Shown: positions 9,601 to 17,890, counted from the first letter of the stretch. The stretch is DNA of 64,000 nt from Atriophallophorus winterbourni (GCA_013407085.1 JACCGJ010014862.1:62001-126000); one strand, 5' to 3'. The notes: generated by a model from the sequence alone, not told the origin. A program made the numbers and translations.

Positions 9601-12197
9601 GATAAAATAAGCTTTCTGTTCTCGGGACTGTGATTACCTAAGCGATATAAATCTTCGAAGGTTAACAACCACGTGATGATAAGACAGACGTATCTTTCGG
9701 TGATTCCAGCAAAATACTTCGTGCAACTTTGGTGTATATGGGCACGATAACCGATCCTCTTCAACTTAGATAAATGGGTACTGACATTCACACCTTAAAA
9801 AGATCGCCTGATGTCTTTATTAGGATTTGCCTGCCTTCGTTGAAAACAGATAGTACTGCGTCAGGACAAGCAACTTTGAATCTGTACATGGATGCCACAT
9901 ATACTTTAACTTCTCCATCACTGGGAAAATATAAGCTAAATGGCTAGAAATCATTTTTTCATATGAGAGCATGAAACCGTTACAAAAACTAGACTGCTCT
10001 TGAAAAAATCCGGAGTAGCGTGAATTGAACATTCGTGTTTGTACTGAGACTATTGGCGTGGGCAACCTGGCAGTACCTTAGTCCGCGTGCAGTCTATTAC
10101 TGTGCGGCACAACACCCTACAACAGAGTTCTGACTATTGTTGCAAGCGCTGCGAGAAAGATTGTTCCTCCCGAATCGGACTGTTTAGTCATTCAAAAAGC
10201 TGTAAAACATGAAGACATCATGCGATTGTGATGTACATCCATGGTCGACATCGACCGAAGGAGGCCAACAACAACAACGACTGGATCGGGTTTGTGATTT
10301 CATACATACACACATACTGAGACTATGGTCTGTGTCCATGAGTCTCACTCATTCCTCATTTTGGGACCTGTTGTGTGCATGGCCAGGATTACCCCATACT
10401 TGTCTTTTTAACCTTATTCAGCCATCACCATTTTATGTTACCTAGTTAGCAATTCCAAACAAACCACCTAATTGTGATATACATAGGTTTAATCTGGTCG
10501 GTCAGAATTGTTGAAAGTCGTTCAAAAATGCACTAAAAATCTTTTCTTATGAGAGTTAGAATTTGGCGCCACTCCAATTGCGTATACCCAATTAGTACAT
10601 CGAACATAATCAAATATCATGGTTTCCGAACGTTATTTCAACACCCAATTGTTCTGAATGGGCAGCGACAACATGACCTAAAAACTGAAAAGTAGCGTGT
10701 TGGACGTTTCGGAGCGATTAGTTCTGTAATTAAATGAAGATATTAGCGCCCTTCTGATAACAAGCAAATACCAACATATAAAGTATACCTTGTTTTAATG
10801 TTCTAGAACATTTATCTCTGACGTGAGCAGGAGTACGAGTGTTTAAAAATGCATCTTTTAGTCTGTAAATAGAGGACAATCTAACATGGTAAGCACTATC
10901 AGCCCTACGGCTAGTGCAAAAAAAACTAAAAAAACGTTAGTAGCGGAGGGAAGGTTGCCCTCATAGTCATCATGGACAGCATTACACGGGAATCAAGAAA
11001 CGAGTACATAAGTGCCATACAACCATAGTGGCACCTAAAACTGGTGAGCCTGTAAAATATTAGACATAGACACACGGGGATAACATGTCTACAGCTCGAA
11101 TCAAAACTGCATTAAATCAAGTGTTGTGAACGATTAGAGCGACATGAGCATGACAACTTCCTTGCGGCTTTCACTGTCACGCATCATAGCAATCTTTTAT
11201 TGCAACTTTGTTTGACAAGATTAAACAAAAGAAGATAGAAGCAGATACCTGCAGCAAGGAAGCCAGTGAACACGATTTTTTAGTCATATCACTTATAGAA
11301 AGAAGCCATAGCGAAAAGAACCCAAGACAGTTTGAAGGGTAGCGGACAGCAATAACTTGTTTCCTCTTATCGGCTTTGCTGCATACAACAGATGGGGCGA
11401 AGGCCGATGTACTATGGAGTAGGTAACTTTGTTTAGAGTTATGAATTTATGTGGGCTTGGATACTGTCAGGTTACCCAGGCCGAGAGAGGTGAACAATTG
11501 AGGTTCTCGGCCAACGCTTCTCGTTAAAAAGCCTGACCCTGAAGGCGTAATTAGAGATAGTGTAGACCTGACCTCTATAACTTGACTTGCCCGGTATGAA
11601 TGACTATGATGGTGCCTGGAGAACAACATACAGCAGTGATCAATGGGTCATGGTGGGTGGTGGAGATAAACAAACCAACAAATGAAGTTAATGTACAGTC
11701 TCAAAACGGCAAAATAGTAGATAAATAACAAATAAAATTATATTTAGAACGCTTGTACCATATTGTCAAAACGTATATAAGTATACATGCATAAAATATC
11801 TAATAAAAAGCCAGATAATTATCACAAAAGTCCGAAAACTATTGAAAGCCGAATGAGACAAAATTAACATATAGTATAGTATTACAATTTTATGACTTAC
11901 GAACCTTGCAATGAGCACCACCCAGGCTGATCCACATTCGTGTATCACGTGCAAGTTTGCTATATTCTTCTATCAATGGTCCAGAGATAGGTTCTGCGTT
12001 TTCCAAAGTGAATGACCTAGATTTGCTAACAAAATCGAAGCATTCCGGTAAGAAGACAATCTGAAAAAGATCTCGATTGGGTCAGTTACCTTAGCACCTT
12101 TGGAAGATGCATCAACGATGTATTGCTTTGCCATCGCGAAATTTTCTTGTTTATTATCACTTGAAGTCATTTGAATGACACCGAGTAAAATCGACAT
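308..12197 (-). CDS. NIT1: NIT1-like nitrilase, six coding exons
   Basis: Carbon-nitrogen hydrolase of the Nit1 branch. Known relatives are deaminated-glutathione amidases acting in cytosol and mitochondria, and in several invertebrates Nit is fused to Fhit. Joining 12,197-12,090, 12,060-11,905, 8,107-7,979, 7,405-7,292, 3,924-3,751 and 607-308 keeps phase 0 at every junction and gives 326 residues, close to the mammalian NIT1 length. The triad is visible: Glu42 in FLPECFDF, Lys116 in YNKVHLFD, Cys170 in ICYDMRFPE. The conserved [14 protein letters not shown] and SSYGRS blocks follow. The chosen start is the ATG at 12,197 with AAA before it; another in-frame ATG lies 22 codons upstream. Introns are 29, 3,797, 573, 3,367 and 3,143 nt. 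No poly(A) signal was found 3' of the stop. Family assignment is very secure; the exact 3' end is less so. Confidence 0.93.
608..1094. other. NIT1 intron 5, no recognised content
   Basis: AT-rich intron sequence between exon 6 and an RTE fragment. Its open frames look like chance frames (Lys-, Ser- and Phe-rich, with no motif). Nothing else is seen. Confidence 0.5.
1095..2170 (-). pseudogene. RTE-like LINE reverse transcriptase fragment
   Basis: Three minus-strand frames, offset by two frameshifts, read in order as a non-LTR reverse transcriptase. 2,168-1,947 carries [12 protein letters not shown] and [13 protein letters not shown]. 1,880-1,398 carries [17 protein letters not shown] and the catalytic [11 protein letters not shown] block, then KYLGSLV. 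1,352-1,095 carries [21 protein letters not shown] and the LPGW end. The endonuclease half is missing, so this is a 5'-truncated dead copy. It sits in NIT1 intron 5 in the same orientation as the gene. Confidence 0.85.
2425..2760 (-). repeat. repeat family C (RTE 3'-tail-like)
   Basis: The minus strand resembles 19,300-19,600 (+) and a shorter piece near 11,100-11,215 (-). Shared words include a GTGTTGTGAAC block and a stretch translating as VKHSV in both long copies. At 19.3 kb it follows an RTE C-terminus, so it may be the 3' untranslated tail of that LINE family. This is inference from two or three copies. Confidence 0.5.
2761..3750. other. NIT1 intron 5, mostly unassigned
   Basis: No gene or clear element. 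A CATCATCATCGTCATCA-type simple repeat lies at about 3,487-3,505, and a scrap of repeat family A (GCTGACAGTATCTCAGCC) at about 3,555-3,575. Confidence 0.4.
3751..3924 (-). CDS. NIT1: NIT1 coding exon 5 (catalytic cysteine)
   Basis: The acceptor ACCCCAG precedes TGCTATGATATG, so the nucleophile Cys170 is the first codon of the exon. The donor is CAG followed by GTAATT. The 58 residues carry [35 protein letters not shown], all hallmark Nit1 blocks. Phase 0 at both ends. Confidence 0.95.
4470..4612 (-). repeat. repeat family A with 50-bp tandem duplication
   Basis: Plus-strand reading shows a CTGGGCAACCTGACAGCATC block running to CAGTCTATGTCTG, an exact second copy of the same roughly 45-bp block after five bases, and then the normal family end CGGCACTTTGC..GGCTTGTGC. 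Only part of the family is present. It lies in NIT1 intron 4. Confidence 0.75.
4965..5215 (+). repeat. repeat family E, internally deleted copy
   Basis: Matches the longer copy at 12,630-13,070 in order: the TTGTTGG block, CGGCCGATATCGACCAT, the TGATGGTTTCACGCC block, AGTACTTGGACGATCGGCG, then AGTGAGCGATCAAGAGC..TTCTTCCCAACTCG. The CGCCGCTTTGT..TCATCCTCC part of the long copy is missing. A family A copy follows both E copies at similar spacing. Confidence 0.6.
5341..5576 (-). repeat. full copy of repeat family A plus (ATTC)n
   Basis: A near-complete family A copy of about 220 bp in minus orientation relative to 13,177-13,410. It has all landmarks: GCACGGATGTGCAAT, CTGCATGC, GGAGTCTCACTACC, CTGGGCAACCTGACAG and GGATCAGGCTTGTGC. 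The last landmark is followed directly by four to five ATTC units (5,559-5,576), which looks like a retroposon tail in this orientation. Confidence 0.8.
5640..5960 (-). pseudogene. LINE reverse transcriptase fragment
   Basis: The minus strand encodes [18 protein letters not shown], a variant of the GVKQGCVLAPTLF motif of RTE-type reverse transcriptases. In another frame further along comes [14 protein letters not shown], the catalytic xADD block. At least one frameshift separates them. It is a small dead fragment in NIT1 intron 4 and belongs to the subfamily seen at 13.7-14.3 kb and 43.2 kb. Confidence 0.7.
5963..6105 (+). pseudogene. LINE endonuclease fragment
   Basis: A plus-strand frame reads [30 protein letters not shown] in two runs, resembling the segment of APE-type LINE endonucleases that precedes the GDFNA motif. 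The frame stays open to 6,337, but that later part is not recognised. It lies head-to-head with the antisense RT fragment just left of it. Confidence 0.6.
6340..7291. other. NIT1 intron 4, nothing recognised
   Basis: No motif, no splice-compatible extra exon and no clear repeat could be supported. Open frames on the minus strand at 6,577-6,934 have no recognisable content. Confidence 0.4.
7292..7405 (-). CDS. NIT1: NIT1 coding exon 4
   Basis: The acceptor is TTATCAG before GAAGGC and the donor is ATT followed by GTAAGT. It encodes 38 residues, [14 protein letters not shown] through [12 protein letters not shown], the strand that leads into the catalytic Cys exon. Phase 0 on both sides, linking Glu131 of exon 3 to Cys170 of exon 5. 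Confidence 0.93.
7979..8107 (-). CDS. NIT1: NIT1 coding exon 3 (catalytic lysine)
   Basis: The acceptor is TTATCCAG and the donor is GAG followed by GTACAT. The 43 residues include [20 protein letters not shown] and KVHLFDVT, with Lys116 as the catalytic lysine. No stop lies in the chosen phase. Confidence 0.95.
8511..8813 (+). repeat. repeat family A copy
   Basis: Plus orientation. Landmarks in order are GAAGCACAAGTCTGGTTCAG, CGGCTAAGATACTGTCAGG, GCCAAGGCCTAGACAGATAT, GCATGCAGCTCACTACCG and CACGATTGCACATCCGTGC. An insertion or partial duplication of the CTGTCAG block lies at about 8,585-8,625. It is in NIT1 intron 2. Confidence 0.75.
8955..9150 (+). repeat. diverged repeat family A copy
   Basis: The same word order as the family A consensus with more changes (GTCACAGACTGCATGTGGGC, GAGACTCCAGCGTGTTTTGCA, GTCAATTTAGCA). 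It is a second copy in the same orientation about 150 bp after the previous one. Confidence 0.6.
10050..10115 (-). repeat. short piece of repeat family A
   Basis: GTGGGCAACCTGGCAGTACC, then CGCGTGCAGTCTATTACTGT, then GCGGCAC matches the central part of family A in minus orientation. A family E piece in minus orientation follows at once. Confidence 0.55.
10130..10285 (-). repeat. repeat family E fragment, minus orientation
   Basis: Reverse complement of the first third of the 12.63-kb copy. It holds a cagcgctgcgagaaagattg block, CGAATCGGACTGTTTAGTCA, a GTGATGTACATCCATGG block and TCGACATCGACCGAAGGAGG. It lies in NIT1 intron 2. Confidence 0.55.
10290..11904. other. NIT1 intron 2, mostly unassigned
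   Basis: No gene seen. A family C fragment (minus, GTGTTGTGAACGATTAGAGC..) lies at about 11,100-11,215 and a family A scrap (GGATACTGTCAGGTTACCCA) at about 11,455-11,485. The rest is AT-rich. Confidence 0.4.
11905..12060 (-). CDS. NIT1: NIT1 coding exon 2 (catalytic glutamate)
   Basis: The acceptor is TTTTTCAG. The exon encodes 52 residues, [17 protein letters not shown].. through ..[11 protein letters not shown], with Glu42 in FLPECFDF. The phase-consistent donor is AAG followed by GTTCGT. A stronger-looking GTAAGT four bases downstream would shift the frame into an immediate TAA when joined to exon 3. Confidence 0.92.
12061..12089 (-). other. 29-nt spliceosomal intron in NIT1
   Basis: The minus strand begins GTAACTGACC and ends CTTTTTCAG, 29 nt in all. 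Removing it joins SSKGAK to IVFLPECF with no residue gained or lost relative to the family. Read through unspliced, the frame breaks. It is far shorter than the other four introns of the gene. Confidence 0.9.
12090..12197 (-). CDS. NIT1: NIT1 coding exon 1
   Basis: Encodes 36 residues beginning [20 protein letters not shown], the typical first strand and helix of Nit proteins, ending GAK before a GTAACT donor. The context AAAATGTC is good for initiation. The frame stays open 22 codons further upstream to another ATG at 12,263. Confidence 0.9.
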
Positions 12198-12263
12198 TTT
12201 GCGCACCGGAATGAAAAAAGAATATGCCAAAGTTTTGCTCCAACGAGAAAGGCAAAGTTCCAT
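12198..12263 (-). other. NIT1: possible N-terminal extension of NIT1
   Basis: In-frame 22 codons, MELCLSRWSKTLAYSFFIPV then RK, upstream of the preferred start. The stretch is basic (two Arg, two Lys, one Glu) with hydrophobic residues between, so it could act as a mitochondrial presequence when the first ATG is used. Mammalian NIT1 is known in cytosolic and mitochondrial forms. Use of this start is inference only. Confidence 0.35.
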
Positions 12264-12629
12264 GTAAAAGAAGGATAATAGAACCGCGCCAGAAAAGAAC
12301 GAGAGCTTAGATAAGCATCTTTGAAAGTAGAATATACATAGTGATTGCAGAAAAATTAATAATAAGTCAATATGTATATATTAGCATAGTCAACATATAA
12401 AGAAATGGAGTGCATATAAAGGAGCATCAATAAGAGTTACACTAAAAATTCTAATGATTAACATTCTCACAAGAGTTAATTCAATATAATAGATTACAAG
12501 ATAAAAGATTCATGGCTCTCGGGTTTTAAACTTGCAGCAACATTCACGTCTAAATTAAAAAGGAATTGCTCTATATGTAAAGTGTTTCCATAACAAGATT
12601 CAGTGAAAAGTGTGGATCGGAGTCCCTGG
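12264..12629. other. 5' flank of NIT1
   Basis: AT-rich, would contain the minus-strand promoter and 5' UTR. No TATA box or other element stands out with confidence. Confidence 0.35.
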
Positions 12630-13070
12630 GCTGACCTGCTGTTGATGATGTTGTTGGTTTCTTTCGGCCGATTTCGACCATAGATGTACATCGAAAACGC
12701 GTGACGATTTCATGCTCCATAACGTATAAAATTACTGAAAATTCCGAAGCAGGGGGAATAATCTCTTTCGGAGCGCTCAGAGCGATATGCAGTACTCGGC
12801 CGATCAGCGGCATTTAATGCTGATGGCGTTATCTACGTTTAGCAGCCGAGTGGTGCTGGGGACGCCGCTTTGTACCCAAATCCCCAAGAACCTTCATTGA
12901 AGCCGACTCATCCTCCAGGAGGAGATAGTCGCACAAAAGTAAAGTAAAGTAAGCAGCCGAGAGCAGAATCTGTACTTCCCCAGCATGAAGATGACAATTA
13001 GTAGTGCCTCGAAATTGAGCGGTCAAGAGCGAGTTCTTCCAAACTCGAAGGGTCAATGTTAATAGCTTTG
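12630..13070 (+). repeat. long copy of repeat family E, LINE 3'-end-like
   Basis: The best copy of the family. It runs through TTTCGGCCGATTTCGACCAT, CAGTACTCGGCCGATCAGCG, GAGTGGTGCTGGGGACGCCG and GAAGCCGACTCATCCTCCAG to GTCGCACAAAAGTAAAGTAA, where a short AAGTA-type tail lies at about 12,938-12,952. A further 110 bp to AGCGAGTTCTTCCAAACTCG are shared with the copy at 5 kb. The central part is repeated in inverse orientation at 15,898-15,990. The tail suggests the 3' end of a retroposon. Confidence 0.65.
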
Positions 13071-13176
13071 CATTTATTTGCAAACATGTTTATAGCGCAA
13101 GTGCGACCCAACCACCAAACTCTCCTTAGAGTAGATCTTTCGAAATACGATTATTTTCTATTATGTCAACAGCTAT

Positions 13177-13410
13177 GGTATGAAAGCACAAGCCTGATCC
13201 AGGCAAAGTGCCGCACAGTCAGAGACTGCACGTGGGCTAAGATACTGTCAGGTTGCCCAGGCATAGACAGATATGAGGGGGAAAATAGAAATAGAAATGG
13301 TAGTGAGACTCCAGCGTATTTCAGCATGCAGCTCACTACCGTTGGCCAATCAATTTTGCACGATGTTAGCCGCACAGCACATAAATTCTGCACGATTGCA
13401 CATCCGTGCC
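13177..13410 (+). repeat. reference copy of repeat family A
   Basis: About 234 bp, the cleanest copy in the window. Landmarks in order are GCACAAGCCTGATCCAGGCA, GCCGCACAGTCAGAGACTGC, ACGTGGGCTAAGATACTGTC, GCCCAGGCATAGACAGATAT, AAATAGAAATAGAAATGGTA, TCCAGCGTATTTCAGCATGC, TGGCCAATCAATTTTGCACG and CACGATTGCACATCCGTGC. No protein coding and no clear A/B boxes were found, so the class is unknown. Copies are listed separately where long enough. Confidence 0.85.
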
Positions 13411-13679
13411 CTCGGCTAGCTAGACGGCGGTCATAGTAAAAGGAACATGTTACTTTATACCGACTTTAGAATGCATTATTACATGTTACTATGCCTATCT
13501 ACGATATGCCACAAATGCTCCGTAAACTGGAAGCATTCCCTTTCCGTTCGAATTTTGTTTCGAGGGCCAGTGTTTCGCTGCAAAATAGCAAAGCATTTAT
13601 CTTATTTATCTTTATTTTATCTTGATATTCAGCATGCGTTTGACGCAGACTTTAAAGTTTAAGCGGGACAGTACGGCCG

Positions 13680-14298
13680 CTAAAAATTTCGATCCACAAT
13701 ATTGAACCAAGCTATTTGAATTGATGTAATGTTAAATCCGTTAAAATGGACTGATCTCTTCATGCCTGAGTGAAACGAAATAACGAGCTTAAGCAGTCTT
13801 GGGGGGCAGCCTATCAAATCAAACATTTTGAAAAGACCCTCCCTGCTGGCGTAGCCGAATGCCTTCGTTAAATCAATAAAAACAGCGTATAATGGCATAC
13901 GCTGTTCCCGACATTTTTCTTGAAGTTGTCTCAGGGAGAAGATCATGTCAACGGTTGATCTTCCCTTGCGGAAGCCACATTGAGATTCGGAGTAAATTCT
14001 ATCAGCTAAAACTTGCAGCCGCATCTGTAAGACTTTAGCCTACAACATTCAGAAGGGAGATTCCTCTGTAATTGTTGCAGTGGCCTCTATCTCCTTTATT
14101 CTTGAATAGCGTGATGATCTTTGTGTCTCGCATCTCTTGTGGGACACACTCCTCCTGCCAGCACTGAAGAAGCAAATGGTGAAGCGGTTGTAATAATGCT
14201 GCTCTACAGCATTTGATGTGCTCAGGTGGAGTACATACCACAACTTGAAGCTTCAAGTGACACGGAGTCAAGGTCTTGTTGCAACATATGATGGTCAT
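13680..14298 (-). pseudogene. RTE-type LINE reverse transcriptase fragment
   Basis: Two minus-strand frames. 14,298-14,035 carries ECVPQEMRDTKIITLFKNKG and the YRGISLL motif. 14,024-13,680 carries RIYSESQCGFRKGRSTVDMI, then QLQEKCREQRMPLYAVFIDL and TKAF (motif A with Asp present). A frameshift joins them near 14,030. Motifs C and E are missing. It overlaps a different RTE fragment to its right, so one lies within or against the other. Confidence 0.85.
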
Positions 14299-14702
14299 CT
14301 CCCTGGAGAGCGATGTTATTCGTATTCCTTAAATCGGCAGCCTTCTCACGAGGCAGAATTTCAACACCTAAGCGCATCAGACGAGCTATAACTTTCGGCA
14401 GAGCATTGTCGATCGCGAATTTAAGAAAAGAACAGCGCACCCCGCTGGCAATATAAAGCTATGAAGACCCATATATACTTTTCGGACTTTTGTCTCAGCA
14501 GACAGTTCCAAAAACTTTTGCAATCGATTGAATCGAAAGCCGCCCTGATGTATAAGAATACTACGGTTTTTAGCCTACGAAACGTGCGGCGTTGTTCAGT
14601 AGTTGACGAACTGTGAAGATTTGAGCTATACACGGAGTGGCACGAAACCCAGTTTTTCTCATGGATTTGTTCTTCCCGTTCGACAATCAACTGGTGAAGC
14701 AA
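14222..14702 (-). pseudogene. second RTE reverse transcriptase fragment
   Basis: The minus frame 14,702-14,421 holds LLHQLIVEREEQ.. and VVFLYIRAAFDSIDCKSFWN. 14,440-14,222 holds CSFLKFAIDN.., then ADLRNTNNIALQGDDHHMLQ, a ruined copy of the [20 protein letters not shown] block in which the catalytic Asp pair reads Asn-Asn. The same subfamily is seen at 43,641-43,865 and 1.1-2.2 kb. Clearly dead. Confidence 0.8.
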
Positions 14703-15897
14703 GATGGAGGTCGGTATTTAAGGAGCCACTGAAATGAGACTTATACCCCGATGCTCCGCAAAGGAATCAAATAAAAATGGGAGCAATAACTGATTACTCA
14801 GCCATATGTTAGCATACAGCGCTTGAAGTTCGCAAACCAGGACACAGCCGCCATCCCTGAACAACAATGGTACCAAGGCATCAACAACGGATTCGCTACA
14901 GCGCTTAAAGCTACGGAGTACACCATAGATCTATGATTGAGTGAGACCTTGAAGAGAAATAGATCATAGAGTAAAGTGTTCCGTATCCTCAAATTCAGTG
15001 GGTGCAGAAGGTCAGTTAAATTTTGCCTGAAAATGTTTTGTTCATATGTTTATGCGTCCATGTATGTTAAAAACTGGCGAAACTTCTGTCTCGCATCATT
15101 TCAGTGATGCTTAATCGCCCACAGGGAACAATTTACTGGAATCGCATATACTGCCAGAGATTACATTCCAATAGCCTTTCCGCGCTGGAGACATGGATGC
15201 GCGTGAAAATCGTTAATGTTCAAACGAGCATGTTTGGGTAAATGTTTGGTCTCGATTGTCATTGCAATGACAATTATGAAAGACTGTTGAGCTTTTGCTC
15301 AAAGCACGGACCATAAATGATGAACACTAACTTCCGCCATACGAGGCGTCAATGTTCTACTTGGAAATCTCATTCGGCGGTCTCGTTCACGCAAACGGAC
15401 CATATCGCAATCAGCTACTCGTGGCGAGGGTGTGTGTAAGATTGTCGCTTATCATGTGGCACCTGTCTAGATTCAGATCATGCGATAGTCTGAGCTAAGT
15501 TCTCAATGCGTTTAACGGGAAACGTAGAAATGTGGAAATGCAACTGAGTGTGGTCAGGACATCGGTTCTCCGAAAGATTCTGACAACGTTGAGTTTGCAC
15601 CTTTCGGGATTTCAGAAAGATAGTATCGATAAGCAATTGATCAGGATACAAATAGCCGCGCTGAATAGTTGCGGGCTGACTTCCCGTGTAGCTCAACTAT
15701 AGATTTCTGCTGATTCTTTCCAACTAATATACCAACGTCGGTTGGTTTCTATTGATAGCATACACGGTGCGCCACGATAAACCAGGAGAGTTGGTGGAGT
15801 TCTAAGGTGATAACAATGGAATCTGAGCGACGAAGAAAAGTGCAGAAAATTCTTCCTACTCATAAGAACTGGTGGCAGCGGGCGATTGATCGTTTCG
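14703..15897. other. no recognised gene
   Basis: Open frames here carry no motif that could be assigned. Possibly further LINE-derived sequence, but nothing specific is visible. Confidence 0.35.
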
Positions 15898-16400
15898 TTT
15901 GTGCGACTATCTCCTACTGGAGGATGAGTCGGCTTCAATGAAGATTTTTGGGAATTTGAACACAAAGCGGCGTCCCCAGCACCACTCGGCGTTTGTTCGA
16001 GTCAGCTTCTCTAGCCTTTGCATAAAGAAGTGGTGTGCACCAACTAACCGCTGCAGATTTTTCCTCAGGGTTTTCTCCCGAAGCGTTTCCCGCGATCGGG
16101 TATCCCGCAAGGCAGCGGAGATTGAAGATCGGGGTTTTCCTTCCCTTAGATGAAATGCCCTCCCAGGCTAACGAGCTACATCTGCCTGAAGCAAACAGGT
16201 TTTCAGGCGCAAGTCACTCGCCTTCGTCCCTTCTCCTGTTAGTAGAAGAGTTCCACCGGGCTCGGGGAGCCACTCGTGCAGGCCAGAAGCTGGACTTGGT
16301 TGTCAGAGGCTATTTGAGACGCCATATGGGAGCATTTTATAAACAGTGGGAGCTTATCCCCACTGCCACCCCGGCTATGACAACCTTTGGGCGATTGATC
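15898..16400 (-). repeat. GC-richer LINE-like 3' fragment
   Basis: Minus strand. The left end (15,990-15,898) is a clear inverted copy of the GGGACGCCGC..GTCGCACAAA end of repeat family E, so the two belong to one element family. Upstream on the minus strand is a GC-richer stretch with GGGAAGGAAAACCCCGATCT and CGGGATACCCGATCGCGGGA. An open frame at 16,110-15,907 ends at the family end. LINE identity is inferred from layout only. Confidence 0.5.
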
Positions 16401-16423
16401 CAATTGACTAACTTATAAACTGC

Positions 16424-16708
16424 TCATTGCAGTTGCTCGTGGCCATAACGGGCCAACAATTTCAGATAGCCAGAGAACAATAGGCAATCGACGTTAGCCA
16501 TGTCCGGAATATCGATTAAAATCTTGAACAGTTTGCAAAAAACAGAACCCTGTGGAACACTAGATCTCGCGATTGCCGTCGAAGTCAAAATGACATTGAC
16601 ATCAACACGGTTTTGCCGCGCGGATATGAATGCAATGGTGTAATTTAGAAGACACTTGAAAGGCCCACCAATTAGACAAGCAGTTGTAAGTGTAGCGTTT
16701 TGTCGCAC
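16424..16708 (-). pseudogene. CR1-like reverse transcriptase fragment
   Basis: Minus frame with SVPQGSVFCKLFKILIDIPD (cf. the GVPQGSVLGPLLFxIxINDIPD motif of CR1-like elements) followed by VDCLLFSGYLKLL at the position of the FADDLKLL motif. The catalytic Asp-Asp pair is replaced, so it is inactive. Ends are not defined. Confidence 0.8.
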
Positions 16709-16844
16709 AACTTACTTAAATCTATGATACTATATCAATTAGTCTACCAAAGTTAGTCGGAGCACACTAGCTTTCACATAACAGTCACATGCGGGTTTTT
16801 GAAAATCACTTCAATAGTTTATTACAGTATAAGAAGCTAAGACC

Positions 16845-17102
16845 TTGTACAAACCGCAGGGTAGATTGAGCGGTGGGTTGAAAAAGCAACTGAAGAAATG
16901 TTTGAGGTGCCAAGGCCTTATAACGGGTCAGTTGAAACCGCATGCGTTCGGACGTTCGATACTAGGATCTGGTAGAGCAATAAACTGGCAAAGAGTTAGC
17001 GGGGCTTTGACAAAAATGCAAATGGCACAGAAAGAAAACTTACCGTTGTCACGAGCGAGTGAGTTTGAAAAAACTGCGGTACGGGTTGTTAAAACATTTT
17101 GA
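16845..17102 (+). other. unassigned open frame
   Basis: An 85-codon plus-strand frame, basic and without recognised motif; the opposite strand is open too (17,149-16,928). The surrounding base composition is slightly GC-richer than the flanks. It may be part of an unrecognised repeat. No function is proposed. Confidence 0.2.
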
Positions 17103-17364
17103 AAATATTGTTCACGGGGTACATGTGTTTTGGGAGTGAGAGATTTCATGGAGGTGGGAATCGAGGAGATATATTAAAGGAACCTAAAGAAGCGGCTTCA
17201 AAAGGCGTGCCTGGAAGTGTTCCACTGACTGCAAACTCTCACAGAAAAAAACCTGCGTCGGCATTCAAGCTTTCTCTGTTGATTTAACAGTTTGATGTCA
17301 TTTCCTCGGAGGTTAGTGCTCGGGGAAAGAACGAATAGCGAGTTGCATGGATGGGCGGGGTCAG

Positions 17365-17801
17365 TCAAGATCCGGCGGTAAATAACATGTCACCGATGGG
17401 GAAGACGGTAGGCAGCGGAGAATATGTTTCTAAACTGCGTAACTCTTCCTCATAAGATATATTGTGCATACCACGGACAAGCTTTGTCACTGGGCTTTTT
17501 CGAGAATGGACACATATTTGCATAGCCAAGGCTGCCAAGCCTGTGCAGCGTATTCCAAGTGTGGACGGATGTAGACATTCAGCAGTGTCGGAAGAGAAAC
17601 CGGTCGAAGCCGCCAAAAGCGCGTCGAAGAAAGCCAATGTTGCGATTGGATGCAGCTCGTTCGCATTGTGTGGTGCAACCGAGATCGTGCTGGATGATGA
17701 TGCCAATATCCTTTGCTTGTCGAACACTGAAGTACTGTTGTACCCAATCTGTAGGCGACCGAATCTGAGTGTCGGATGGGCAGAACGCTACATTTGAAGG
17801 T
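17365..17801 (-). pseudogene. CR1-like C-terminal fragment
   Basis: Minus strand, in changing frames: CPSDTQIRSPTDWVQQYFSV, then DIGIIIQHDLGCTTQCERAA, then LLNVYIRPHLEYAAQAWQPW, KYVSILEKAQ and SPVTKLVRGMHNISYEEELR. These are the typical post-RT blocks of CR1-like ORF2. At least two frameshifts are present. Its right edge meets the first base of the LTR at 17,802. Confidence 0.85.
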
Positions 17802-17870
17802 TGTCGTGTTGTTTTATTGTGTACACACGCTTATTTTACCGTATTACACATATAACCTTTTTCCTTTTGG

Positions 17871-17877
17871 TATAGAT
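17871..17877 (+). promoter_or_regulatory. TATA-like element in LTR
   Basis: TATAGAT lies about 20 bp before the 14-nt segment complementary to the primer site; another TATAACC lies 40 bp before it. Either could place the RNA start near that segment. This is a positional inference; no initiator is proven. Confidence 0.4.
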
Positions 17878-17890
17878 CATACTCGTGTTC

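Noticed and set aside
10209..10445. 78-codon plus frame
   Set aside because: It begins inside repeat family E and shows no motif; a chance frame.
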